A stretch of DNA of 6,976 nt from Comamonadaceae bacterium (GCA_947484245.1 CANKOT010000118.1:1-6976); one strand, 5' to 3'. Shown: positions 1 through 6,145, numbered from the stretch's first letter. Notes: generated by a model not told the origin, from the sequence alone. Made by a program: numbers and translations.

Positions 1-32
1 ACACCACCAGTGACGAAGACGAATTTGGTCAT
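1..32 (-). CDS. pyrG: CTP synthase, N-terminal fragment (partial)
   Basis: Only the first 10 codons and two bases of the next are inside the window, read leftward from an ATG at 32-30. They translate to MTKFVFVTGG followed by an incomplete Val codon. This is the characteristic N-terminus of CTP synthase, where the beta strand leads into the GGVVSS...GKG nucleotide-binding loop. The enzyme converts UTP to CTP using ATP and glutamine in the cytoplasm. The gene is divergent from coaBC, with 78 bases between the two start codons. The call rests on a very short but distinctive peptide. Sequence to the left would settle it. Confidence 0.8.
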   Translation of the reverse strand, partial: MTKFVFVTGG

Positions 33-110
33 GTCCAGGACGAGATGCAAAGCACCCGGGAGATGGAAAACGAGATTATAAAGGTCTCCCGATCTGCTAC
101 ATTGCCAAAC
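33..110. promoter_or_regulatory. Divergent pyrG/coaBC intergenic region with a leftward -10 box
   Basis: This 78-base gap must carry the promoters of both divergent genes. On the minus strand there is a perfect TATAAT at 80-75, which would start a pyrG transcript near base 68 with a leader of about 36 bases. No convincing -35 hexamer lies at the usual distance. For coaBC only a weak TACATT at 98-103 is visible, 7 bases before its ATG, and there is no Shine-Dalgarno match. The boundaries and both promoter assignments are inferred from motif position alone. Confidence 0.35.
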
Positions 111-1328
111 ATGAACGATTTGCACGGAAAACGCATTGTTTTAGGACTCACAGGGGGCATTGCCTGCTACAAGGCGGCCGAGCTGTGTCGTTCCTTGGTG
201 AAAGTGGGTGCCAAGGTGCAGGTGGTCATGACCGAATCTGCCGCGCAGTTCATCACCCCTGTCACCATGCAAGCCTTGTCTGGGCAGCCTGTTTTTACCT
301 CGCAGTGGGATGCGCGCGAGGGCAATAACATGGCCCACATCAATTTAAGCCGCGATGCCGATGCCATCTTGATTGCCCCAGCCAGTGCCGATTTCATGGC
401 CAAACTGATTCATGGCAAGGCTGACGAATTGTTGAGCCTGATGTGTTTGGCCAGACCCCTTCAAACTGTGCCCCTCATTTTGGCACCCGCCATGAACCGT
501 GAAATGTGGGCTCATCCGGCAACTCAGCGCAATGTGGCCCAACTCAAAGCGGATGGTACCCATGTATTGAACGTCGGTCAGGGTGATCAAGCATGTGGCG
601 AAACCGGCGATGGTCGGATGCTAGAAGCCGAAGAAATTGTCGATGAACTGACTGCCTTTTGGACGCCTAAATTGCTTTCGGGCCAACGTGTACTCATCAC
701 GGCTGGGCCGACGTATGAAGCCATAGACCCAGTTCGGGGCATTACCAATTTGTCCAGCGGCAAAATGGGTTTTGCCATTGCGCGTGCCGCCCAACAGGCC
801 GGCGCGGAAGTGACGTTGGTTGCTGGCCCTGTCAGCCTGCCTACGCCGCGAGATGTCAAGCGCCTGAATGTCCGATCTGCCTTGGAAATGCACCAAGCTG
901 TTCAGCAAGCTGTTTCAGACGCTTCTATTTTCATTGCTGTAGCTGCTGTCGCCGATTGGCGTCCTGCTAGCTCGGCTGAGCAAAAAATTAAAAAAGACGG
1001 GTCTGGCGAAACGCCTTCAATGAACTTTGTCGAAAACCCTGATATTTTGGCCTCGGTTGCGCAATCTGCGCGCGCTCAAAAGGGCGATTTGTTTTGCGTT
1101 GGATTCGCAGCAGAAAGCCATGATTTGCTCGCGCACGCCACCGCCAAACGCGTCCGAAAGGGCGTCCCTTTGTTGGTCGGTAATATTGGCCCCAGCACCT
1201 TTGGCCAAGACGACAATGCCCTGCTTTTGGTCGATGCTCAAGGTGCTCAAGAGCTACCCCGTGATACCAAAACGCGATTGGCGCATCAGTTGATTCAAAA
1301 CATTGCCAGCCGTCTCTCTCAACTCTGA
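111..1328 (+). CDS. coaBC: Bifunctional phosphopantothenoylcysteine decarboxylase / phosphopantothenate-cysteine ligase
   Basis: CoaBC (Dfp) joins 4'-phosphopantothenate to cysteine using CTP and then decarboxylates the product with FMN, giving 4'-phosphopantetheine for coenzyme A synthesis in the cytoplasm. The CoaC half covers about residues 1-185. It has the flavin-binding GLTGGIACYKAAEL segment (12-25), the proposed active-site His in MAHI (His76), the PAMN motif (126-129) and the substrate clamp ACGETGDGRM (161-170) with its Cys162. The CoaB half begins near residue 190 with ITAGPTYEAIDPVR, then ITNLSSGKMG (211-220, Asn213), AAVADWRP (278-285), the KIKK lysines (292-295), NPDIL and VGNIGPSTFG. 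From this start the protein is 405 residues, close to the 406 of E. coli Dfp. An in-frame ATG at 45 would add 22 residues before the conserved start and is rejected. dut follows after 3 bases, so co-transcription is very likely. Confidence 0.97.
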   Translation: MNDLHGKRIVLGLTGGIACYKAAELCRSLVKVGAKVQVVMTESAAQFITPVTMQALSGQPVFTSQWDAREGNNMAHINLSRDADAILIAPASADFMAKLIHGKADELLSLMCLARPLQTVPLILAPAMNREMWAHPATQRNVAQLKADGTHVLNVGQGDQACGETGDGRMLEAEEIVDELTAFWTPKLLSGQRVLITAGPTYEAIDPVRGITNLSSGKMGFAIARAAQQAGAEVTLVAGPVSLPTPRDVKRLNVRSALEMHQAVQQAVSDASIFIAVAAVADWRPASSAEQKIKKDGSGETPSMNFVENPDILASVAQSARAQKGDLFCVGFAAESHDLLAHATAKRVRKGVPLLVGNIGPSTFGQDDNALLLVDAQGAQELPRDTKTRLAHQLIQNIASRLSQL

Positions 1329-1331
1329 GCC

Positions 1332-1793
1332 ATGCAAAAAATGATGAATGTTGACGTCAAAATCTTAGACCGCCGCATGGCAGATCAGTTGCCAGCCTAT
1401 GCAACGCCCGGCAGTGCTGGCTTGGATTTGCGCGCTTGTTTGGATGCGCCAGTGACACTTCAGCCCAATGCTTGGCAATTGATTTCGACCGGGCTGTCGG
1501 TTTATCTCAAAGACCCTGGCTTTGCGGCCATGCTGCTTCCCCGTTCGGGCTTAGGTCACAAGCACGGCATTGTGCTGGGAAATTTGGTGGGATTGATTGA
1601 CAGCGACTACCAAGGCCCGCTCATGGTGAGTTGCTGGAATCGCAGCCAAGAAGCATTCACCATTCAACCGATGGAGCGCATTGCGCAAATGGTGATCGTG
1701 CCTGTGGTTCAGGCCCGCTTCAATGTGGTGACTGAATTTGGATCACCCAGTGAGCGTGGCGAGGGTGGTTACGGTTCAACTGGCAAGGCTTAG
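1332..1793 (+). CDS. dut: Deoxyuridine 5'-triphosphate nucleotidohydrolase (dUTPase)
   Basis: This trimeric enzyme hydrolyses dUTP to dUMP and pyrophosphate, keeping uracil out of DNA and supplying dUMP for thymidylate synthesis. All five dUTPase motifs are present in order: SAGLDLRA (28-35), [10 protein letters not shown] (70-79), GLIDSDYQG (87-95) with the catalytic Asp90, RIAQM (116-120) and the C-terminal [10 protein letters not shown] arm (142-151) that closes over the active site. Its 153 residues fit the family (E. coli 151). ATGs at 1341 and 1344 are possible alternative starts, and no clear Shine-Dalgarno distinguishes them. The gene begins 3 bases after the coaBC stop, which suggests translational coupling. 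Its stop overlaps the stop of the opposing FKBP gene. Confidence 0.97.
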   Translation: MQKMMNVDVKILDRRMADQLPAYATPGSAGLDLRACLDAPVTLQPNAWQLISTGLSVYLKDPGFAAMLLPRSGLGHKHGIVLGNLVGLIDSDYQGPLMVSCWNRSQEAFTIQPMERIAQMVIVPVVQARFNVVTEFGSPSERGEGGYGSTGKA

Positions 1794-2323
1794 TGCAATA
1801 AACCGCCGGCCGAGCCGGGTGTATCGCCAATTTCAATTTTGAAAAACCCAGTGCCGCAAGTGCCGGCCTCTTGTTCTTGTGCTGTGGCCATGCGAACGTG
1901 ATTCACCTTCAGGCTAATGCGCAAGGCGATGCCCGACAAGGGATGGTTGCCGTCAAGCACCACATGGTCGGGGTAAATTTCTGTGATGGTGTACAGCACA
2001 TTGCGAGGTGCATCGGGGTTGCAAGCTGTGGGGAGTGCGGTACCTTCGATGGTGAGGCCTTCCTCTAAGTCTTTGGGAAAGAGCGCCTTGGGTTCTAGGA
2101 AAAGTAAATTTTCGTCAAAGTCGCCAAACGCATCTTCTGGCTCAAGGTGCAAATCGACTTTGGCACCCGCAGCATGACCCTGCAGTGCCTCTTCAATTTT
2201 GGGCAGTAAATCATGCCCCCCCACGAAGAAAGCCACCGGCTCATCAAGCTCGTCTAAAACTTCGCCCAAAGTATCTTTGAGCGTCCAGGTCAATTCGACC
2301 ACACATTGAGAAGTAATATCCAT
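1790..2323 (-). CDS. FKBP-type peptidyl-prolyl cis-trans isomerase, SlyD/SlpA family
   Basis: A cytoplasmic prolyl isomerase and folding helper of 177 residues. The FKBP core is split as in SlyD. The N-terminal strand [10 protein letters not shown] leads to the [18 protein letters not shown] segment (36-53), then [14 protein letters not shown] (61-74). An inserted chaperone-like flap follows at roughly residues 74-125, and the DGNHPLSG motif (124-131) returns to the FKBP core. The flap contains a short stretch around 95-110, including a Cys, that looks longer than in E. coli SlyD. The C-terminus (about 155-177) is a Gly-rich tail without the histidine-rich metal-binding tail of SlyD, so a metallochaperone role is not supported. 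The ATG at 2323 has no obvious Shine-Dalgarno. The gene is convergent with dut and divergent from the YcfD-like gene. SlyD versus SlpA/FkpB assignment remains open. Confidence 0.9.
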   Translation of the reverse strand: MDITSQCVVELTWTLKDTLGEVLDELDEPVAFFVGGHDLLPKIEEALQGHAAGAKVDLHLEPEDAFGDFDENLLFLEPKALFPKDLEEGLTIEGTALPTACNPDAPRNVLYTITEIYPDHVVLDGNHPLSGIALRISLKVNHVRMATAQEQEAGTCGTGFFKIEIGDTPGSAGGLLH

Positions 2324-2367
2324 CTGAGAATTGTCGCAGTTTTAAAATCGTTTTTGAATTGAATGTG
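2324..2367. promoter_or_regulatory. Short divergent promoter region between the FKBP gene and roxA
   Basis: Only 44 bases separate two divergent start codons. The centre is an AT-only palindrome, TTTTAAAA (2340-2347). Read rightward it offers TAAAAT (2343-2348), a 5/6 match to a -10 box that would give a leader of about 12 bases for the cupin gene. Read leftward it offers a weaker AT-rich -10. No -35 hexamer is at standard spacing for either direction. Shared -10 use by both genes is an inference. Confidence 0.3.
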
Positions 2368-3513
2368 ATGCAAAAAAACACCTCTTTGAGCTTGTTGGGC
2401 GGATTAAGCCCTGCTGAATTCATGAAGCGCCATTGGCAGAAAAAACCACTGTTGATTCGGCAAGCTATCCCCAATATGAAGCCCCTGATCGACCGGGCAG
2501 CTCTGCTGGACATGGTGGAAAGTGAAGAGGTCGAGTCGCGCCTCATAGTTCGGAACGGCGAAAAATGGACCTTGAAAAAAGGACCCCTGAAAAGAAAAGG
2601 CTTGCCTGCTCTGAAGACACCCGATTGGACGGTGCTGATTCAAGGGGTCGATCTGCACAGCCATGCTGTACACGCCCTGTTGCAGCAATTTCGTTTTGTG
2701 CCCGATGCCAGGCTTGACGATTTGATGGTCAGTTTTGCCACCGAAGGGGGCGGCGTAGGACCCCACTTCGACAGTTATGACGTGTTCTTGTTGCAAGCCC
2801 ATGGTCAGCGCAATTGGCGAATTGGTCGGCAGAAGAAATTTGAGTTGCAGGAAGGTGTGCCGCTCAAAATTTTGAAAGACTTCAAGCCTGAATCTGAGTT
2901 TTTGTTGAACCCCGGTGACATGTTGTATCTGCCTCCAGGGTATGCCCACGATGGCATTGCAGTGGGTGAGTGCATGACCTACTCCATTGGCTTCAAAGCG
3001 CCTAGAAAGGCTGAATTGGCCAGCCAGTTGTTAATGGGACTTGCTGAAGAGTTGTCTGAAAAATCAGGTTCAAGTTTTGATTCTATTTACCAGGATTCCG
3101 AACAATCAGCCTCTATTCGCGATGCTTGTGTACCCGCTGCGATGCAAAAATTTGCCCTTCAATCCGTGATCAAAGCGGTTCAAGACCCCCAAATATTGAA
3201 TTGTTTGTTGGGTGAGACCCTGACCGAGCCCAAACCCAACGTTTGGTTCGATCCGCCCAATCATGATGATTTGGCTTTATGGGCCTGGCCATGCAGGGTT
3301 CGCCTAGATCATCGAAGCAAAATGCTCTTTGACGACAAGCATATCTTTGTGAATGGTGAAAGCTTCCGAGCATCTGGCCGAGATGCCAAGTTGCTGCAAA
3401 AATTGGCCAATCAAAAGGCGCTCAGTGCCAAAGAAGCATCGATTTTGAGTTCAACTGCCGCGGAATTGATGCAGGCTTGGTGGGAAGAAGGGTGGTGGCA
3501 TTCTGAGGCCTAA
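2368..3513 (+). CDS. roxA: Ribosomal oxygenase, JmjC/cupin arginine hydroxylase (YcfD/RoxA-like)
   Basis: E. coli YcfD (RoxA) is an Fe(II)/2-oxoglutarate oxygenase that hydroxylates an arginine of ribosomal protein L16. This 381-residue protein matches it along its length (E. coli 373). The N-terminus has the family's HWQKKPLLIR (22-31), followed by ESRLI. The iron ligands are visible as His133 and Asp135 in GPHFDSYDVF and the distal His194 in PPGYAHDG. Arg148 in GQRNWRIG aligns with the Arg that binds 2-oxoglutarate in YcfD. The C-terminal third (about 250-381) fits the dimerisation and winged-helix part and ends in a Trp-rich AWWEEGWW stretch. Upstream in-frame TTG (2359) and GTG (2365) could add up to three residues. 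I chose the ATG, since no Shine-Dalgarno favours any of them. Activity on L16 in this organism is inferred. Confidence 0.92.
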   Translation: MQKNTSLSLLGGLSPAEFMKRHWQKKPLLIRQAIPNMKPLIDRAALLDMVESEEVESRLIVRNGEKWTLKKGPLKRKGLPALKTPDWTVLIQGVDLHSHAVHALLQQFRFVPDARLDDLMVSFATEGGGVGPHFDSYDVFLLQAHGQRNWRIGRQKKFELQEGVPLKILKDFKPESEFLLNPGDMLYLPPGYAHDGIAVGECMTYSIGFKAPRKAELASQLLMGLAEELSEKSGSSFDSIYQDSEQSASIRDACVPAAMQKFALQSVIKAVQDPQILNCLLGETLTEPKPNVWFDPPNHDDLALWAWPCRVRLDHRSKMLFDDKHIFVNGESFRASGRDAKLLQKLANQKALSAKEASILSSTAAELMQAWWEEGWWHSEA

Positions 3514-3521
3514 TGGGTGGC

Positions 3522-3552
3522 GTTACAGGGACGGGTTTTATAAAGCTATAAT
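3522..3552 (+). promoter_or_regulatory. Promoter of the Ala/Pro-rich lipoprotein gene
   Basis: A perfect TATAAT lies at 3547-3552. A GTTACA (3522-3527, 4/6 match to TTGACA) stands 19 bases upstream, slightly longer than ideal. The predicted start is near 3559, which puts the first base of a perfect inverted repeat almost at the 5' end of the RNA. It follows the roxA stop closely and is the best sigma-70-type -10 element on the plus strand here. Confidence 0.6.
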
Positions 3553-3558
3553 TCGAGG

Positions 3559-3665
3559 CTGAACAACAAGAGCTCGAGTGCTTGTTGTTCTGTCAACAAA
3601 GTTTTGGTTAACTTTGATGACAATTTCCCGGAAATTGTTTTTCATTCACTTTAAGGTTATTAATC
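3559..3665 (+). promoter_or_regulatory. Structured 5' leader with three consecutive hairpins
   Basis: Three inverted repeats follow one another. Hairpin 1 is a perfect 10-bp stem, GAACAACAAG (3561-3570) with CTTGTTGTTC (3581-3590), and a 10-base loop. Hairpin 2 pairs CAAAGTT (3597-3603) with AACTTTG (3610-3616) over a 6-base loop, and continues outward three pairs past one mismatch (3593-3620). Hairpin 3 pairs ACAATTTC (3620-3627) with GAAATTGT (3631-3638) and runs into five T residues (3638-3642), resembling a weak intrinsic terminator. A Shine-Dalgarno-like AAGG (3653-3656) lies 9 bases before the ATG at 3666. Possible roles are mRNA stabilisation, attenuation, or a short separate RNA ending near 3642. 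The repeats are seen directly, and the function is not known. Confidence 0.55.
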
Positions 3666-3887
3666 ATGAATAAGTCTCTTGTTTTGGCTGCCGTGATCGC
3701 TGCTGCTGCTTTGGCCGCTTGCGGTAAAAAAGAAACTCCTGCACCAGCTGCTGCTCCAGCACCAGCTGCTGCTCCAGCCGCACCTGCAGCTGCTGATGCG
3801 AAGCCAGCTGATGCTGCTGCACCAGCTGCTGCTGCGCCAGCCGCTCCTGCTGCTCCAGCCGCTCCTGCTGAAGCGCCTAAGAAGTAA
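3666..3887 (+). CDS. Small Ala/Pro-rich lipoprotein
   Basis: A 73-residue precursor with a clear lipoprotein signal: MNKSL start, hydrophobic stretch (5-18) and lipobox LAAC (16-19). Cys19 would be lipidated, leaving a mature chain of 55 residues. Gly at +2 does not signal inner-membrane retention, so outer-membrane placement is likely. After GKKE the chain is almost only Ala and Pro with a few Asp, Lys and Glu (24-73), and no aromatic residue. Such a chain is probably extended and may act as a periplasmic tether or spacer. No enzymatic domain is present. The gene has its own good promoter, Shine-Dalgarno and strong terminator, which suggests a monocistronic, well-expressed message. The coding DNA contains 18-bp repeats. 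Function is unknown. I recognise only the general type of short Ala-rich lipoprotein common in this bacterial group. Confidence 0.85.
   Translation: MNKSLVLAAVIAAAALAACGKKETPAPAAAPAPAAAPAAPAAADAKPADAAAPAAAAPAAPAAPAAPAEAPKK
3741..3870 (+). repeat. 18-bp period repeats inside the lipoprotein gene
   Basis: An 18-bp unit encoding APAAAP is perfectly duplicated in tandem at 3741-3758 and 3759-3776. Further along, a 16-base identity recurs with the same 18-bp period at 3837-3852 and 3855-3870, encoding PAAPA. The units preserve frame, so gain or loss by replication slippage would change tail length by six residues without breaking the gene. Confidence 0.85.
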
Positions 3888-3903
3888 TTCTTGGCAGTCA
3901 AAG

Positions 3904-3931
3904 AAAAACCCCGCTTTGCGGGGTTTTTTTT
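3904..3931. terminator. Strong, probably bidirectional intrinsic terminator
   Basis: CCCCGC (3909-3914) pairs perfectly with GCGGGG (3918-3923) around a TTT loop and is followed by eight T residues (3924-3931). Five A residues (3904-3908) precede the stem, so the minus strand also reads as a stem followed by a U tract. It ends the lipoprotein transcript 17 bases after its stop, and could also stop leftward bamC transcripts that run this far. Confidence 0.93.
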
Positions 3932-3944
3932 CGCCCTTTGGTAA

Positions 3945-3986
3945 GGGGTTGTGTTTGGGGTTTGTGTTTGGGGTTTGTGTTTGGGG
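3945..3986. repeat. 13-bp G-rich tandem repeat (about 2.9 copies)
   Basis: The unit TTTGTGTTTGGGG occurs at 3961-3973 and 3974-3986, with a 12-base copy at 3949-3960. A preceding GGGG at 3945-3948 gives four G4 runs separated by 8-9 bases of T and G only. The complementary strand is C- and A-rich and nearly free of G. It lies in the noncoding gap between the convergent lipoprotein gene and bamC. Confidence 0.9.
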
Positions 3987-4010
3987 CTTATGTACAGGGA
4001 ATGCGTTGAC

Positions 4011-4044
4011 GGCCTCAATCTTGAGGGCCTGAATCATGAGGCCC
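4011..4044. repeat. Overlapping GGCCT palindromes just past the bamC stop
   Basis: GGGCCT (4025-4030) pairs with AGGCCC (4039-4044) across 8 bases. CCTCAA (4013-4018) pairs with TTGAGG (4021-4026). GGCCTCA (4011-4017) can also pair with TGAGGCC (4037-4043), so the pairings are mutually exclusive. The element lies 16 bases beyond the bamC stop on the minus strand. There is no T tract after it in that direction, so it is not a standard intrinsic terminator. It may instead protect the 3' end of the bamC message. Confidence 0.6.
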
Positions 4045-4059
4045 CCAAGAAAGTCTTTG

Positions 4060-5208
4060 TTATTTGATTTCGTCAGAGAGCAGCTTGATGATTCTTTCTG
4101 CATTGGCGGAAGTTTCAGGGATGCCGTCGGCACCTTGCACCTGAACAGTGGAGACATCCCCTTTGCTGGTCACAGCAATGCGATATTTGGCCAGCGTTGG
4201 AATGACTTTGTCACTGGTGAAAAGCTTGGCAAAGAAACCAGGCTCTTTGCCAGAAGTGCCTGGCGGTGCATAACGAACAAAGAACACGCCTTGTGCGCGA
4301 TCTCGATCTTCGACGGTGAAGCCAGTGCGGTCAATGGCAACACCAACTCGGCGCCATGCACGGTCAAAACTGTCTCTGATTTCAATGGTTGGCAAGTTGT
4401 TCTGCTTGACGACTTTGACGTCAGACGGCATTCCTGTGATGGGGATTGCCGAACTTGTAGCGCCAGGGCTTGCTTTGTTGGGAGACGCTCCGGCCGACAG
4501 GCTCTGATCACCCAAGCGCATCATGAGTCGGCGCAGAAATTCAATTTCCAATTCGGGGTCTGAGGCGCGAGGCGTCCACACTGTGGCATCCCGGGTGGTG
4601 GTGGTATAAATTTCGACCATGCCTCTGTGAGTGATGGTGATTTCTAAACCATTGGCTGTCCGCTCAACACGCGTTCTAAAGCGATCGCGTTCTCCGGTCG
4701 AGTAGAGGGTATCCAAAACTTTACCCAAGGTTCTGCGAATGAAATCCTGAGGCAGCTTGGCTCGATTTTCTGCCCAATCTGTCTCCATGATGCCCAGCTC
4801 TGGTTGATCAATCGTGAGGACGAAGCCACTGTCTTTCCAAAACTCACGCAGGGGTTCCCAGACGGCGTCAGCGTTTCTCTGAATGATCAGATAGCGTTGT
4901 GTGCCTGAGCGTTCAATGCGCGCATTGCCAGCTTGATTGGCGGCTGTGCCTAAATCGTTGGCCGGGCGGCCCATCGCCCCAGCTGCAGCCGCGCTTGAGG
5001 CGCTGTTGGCCGCTGACACTTGATAACGAGAATCGCGTCTCAATTGGGTCAGGTCGGGCGGAACTTCAAGCGTCGCCACTTGTTGACTGGCGCGCTTGTA
5101 ATCAATTTTGCTGTCCTCAAAAGTAGAGCAGCCTGATAAAACACCCGTGAGAGTTGCGGCACAAGCCAAGGAAGTCAATTGAAGAGCAGAAGGGGCAAAT
5201 CGATTCAC
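4060..5208 (-). CDS. bamC: Outer membrane protein assembly factor BamC (NlpB) lipoprotein
   Basis: BamC is a lipoprotein subunit of the BAM complex, which folds beta-barrel proteins into the outer membrane; it contacts BamD. The 382-residue product has a signal peptide ending in lipobox LSGC (24-27), with Ser at +2. An extended N-terminal segment follows (28-100), including YKRASQQVATLEVPPDL and an Ala-rich stretch. Two helix-grip domains come next, at about 103-232 (QRYLIIQRNADAVWEPLREF onward) and 273-382 (PTIEIRDSFDRAWRRVGVAID onward), joined by a Ser/Pro/Ala linker (233-265). The start is GTG at 5208 because TAAGGA (5221-5216) sits 7 bases before it. A GTG at 5238 would lie inside dapA and lacks this support. 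The dapA stop TAA forms the beginning of this ribosome-binding site. The same order in E. coli (dapA then nlpB/dapX) supports the call. Confidence 0.93.
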   Translation of the reverse strand: MNRFAPSALQLTSLACAATLTGVLSGCSTFEDSKIDYKRASQQVATLEVPPDLTQLRRDSRYQVSAANSASSAAAAGAMGRPANDLGTAANQAGNARIERSGTQRYLIIQRNADAVWEPLREFWKDSGFVLTIDQPELGIMETDWAENRAKLPQDFIRRTLGKVLDTLYSTGERDRFRTRVERTANGLEITITHRGMVEIYTTTTRDATVWTPRASDPELEIEFLRRLMMRLGDQSLSAGASPNKASPGATSSAIPITGMPSDVKVVKQNNLPTIEIRDSFDRAWRRVGVAIDRTGFTVEDRDRAQGVFFVRYAPPGTSGKEPGFFAKLFTSDKVIPTLAKYRIAVTSKGDVSTVQVQGADGIPETSANAERIIKLLSDEIK

Positions 5209-5215
5209 TGGGTTA

Positions 5216-5221
5216 TCCTTA
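5216..5221 (-). promoter_or_regulatory. bamC ribosome-binding site overlapping the dapA stop
   Basis: Read leftward, the six bases are TAAGGA: the first three are the dapA stop codon and AAGGA is the Shine-Dalgarno for the bamC GTG start 7 bases on. A ribosome ending dapA would sit on this site, which favours coupled translation of the two genes and fixes the bamC start at 5208. Confidence 0.8.
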
Positions 5222-6115
5222 AATAAGTCCGCTGGCACGCAACGCAGCTTCCACCACAGGATGCTGAGATTTTGATAGTTCGGTCATTGGCAGTCGCAAT
5301 GTACCACCGCACAAACCCATTCGAGCCATGGCCCACTTCACCGGAATGGGGTTGGCCTCCACGAATAAATTCTTGTGAATGGGCATTAATTTAAATTGAA
5401 TTTCCATGGCTTTTTGAACATTGCCAGCAATGGCAGCCACGCAAAGTTCGTGCATGAGACGAGGCGCAATATTGGCAGACACGCTGACATTGCCTTTTCC
5501 GCCGCACAACATGAGAGCCACTGCGGTGGGGTCGTCGCCAGAGTAAACCGAAAATTCTTTGGGCAAATCGCGGATCAGCCATTGAGCACGTTCAATATTG
5601 CCTGTAGCTTCTTTGATGCCCACAATGCCTGGAACCTGTGCCAATCTGAGGACGGTGTCGTGCTGCATGTCGGCAACGGTGCGACCAGGTACGTTGTACA
5701 AAATGATCGGTAAATCTGGCACCGCTTCTGCGATGGCCTTGAAGTGCTGGTAAATGCCTTCTTGTGTAGGCTTGTTGTAATAGGGAACGACTTGCAGTTG
5801 ACAATCGGCACCGACGCTTTTTGCAAATTTAGCAAGCGCAATGGCTTCGGACGTGGAGTTGGCTCCGCAACCAGCCATGATAGGCACACGCCCCTTGGCT
5901 TGTTCTACAGACACGCGAATGATTTCACGGTGCTCTTCGACATTGACTGTAGGCGACTCACCGGTGGTGCCCACCACGCCAATGCCGTCGGTGCCTTCGG
6001 CGATGTGCCAATCAATCAATTTTCGCAGGCTGATGTAATCAACTGATCCGTCCTCCAGCATGGGAGTGACCAAAGCGGGAATGCTGCCAGAAATAGGTTG
6101 AAATGGTTTCGTCAT
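5219..6115 (-). CDS. dapA: 4-hydroxy-tetrahydrodipicolinate synthase
   Basis: DapA condenses pyruvate with aspartate semialdehyde, the first committed step to diaminopimelate and lysine. The 298-residue TIM-barrel protein shows GTTGES (49-54) with the Thr50-Thr51 pair, [10 protein letters not shown] (111-120), YNVPGRT (140-146) with Tyr140 and Arg145, and the Schiff-base Lys168 in GIKEATGN. Residues matching the E. coli lysine-feedback site are mostly kept (Ser54, His62, Asn86, Glu90, Tyr112), but the equivalent of His53 is Val59. Feedback inhibition is plausible but not certain. The start is ATG at 6115. An in-frame TTG at 6136 would add seven residues, and no strong Shine-Dalgarno decides between them. 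The gene sits 30 bases after the methyltransferase and 10 before bamC. The gap leaves no room for a lysine riboswitch. Confidence 0.97.
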   Translation of the reverse strand: MTKPFQPISGSIPALVTPMLEDGSVDYISLRKLIDWHIAEGTDGIGVVGTTGESPTVNVEEHREIIRVSVEQAKGRVPIMAGCGANSTSEAIALAKFAKSVGADCQLQVVPYYNKPTQEGIYQHFKAIAEAVPDLPIILYNVPGRTVADMQHDTVLRLAQVPGIVGIKEATGNIERAQWLIRDLPKEFSVYSGDDPTAVALMLCGGKGNVSVSANIAPRLMHELCVAAIAGNVQKAMEIQFKLMPIHKNLFVEANPIPVKWAMARMGLCGGTLRLPMTELSKSQHPVVEAALRASGLI

Positions 6116-6145
6116 GGCGAATGAAGTGATCGACAAATGAGCATT

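Noticed and set aside
45..110. In-frame 22-residue N-terminal extension of CoaBC from the ATG at 45
   Set aside because: The extension lies before the conserved family start, overlaps the likely pyrG promoter, and the ATG at 111 gives the normal length of 405 residues.
3945..3986. CRISPR array
   Set aside because: The 13-bp units are contiguous with no unique spacers, and there are no cas genes.
3608..4018. Minus-strand Ala/Gly-rich open frame opposite the lipoprotein gene
   Set aside because: It is a mirror of the low-complexity repeats and crosses the strong terminator and G-rich repeat. It shows no domain and no ribosome-binding site that I can see.
4036..4563. Plus-strand 175-residue open frame inside bamC
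   Set aside because: It is antisense to a well-supported bamC, with no recognisable domain; a shadow frame.
5209..5238. BamC start at the GTG at 5238
   Set aside because: It lies inside dapA and would put ten charged or polar residues before the signal peptide, while the GTG at 5208 has a good Shine-Dalgarno.
6116..6145. Lysine riboswitch before dapA
   Set aside because: Only 30 bases separate the methyltransferase stop from dapA, far too short for that RNA, and no matching structure is seen.
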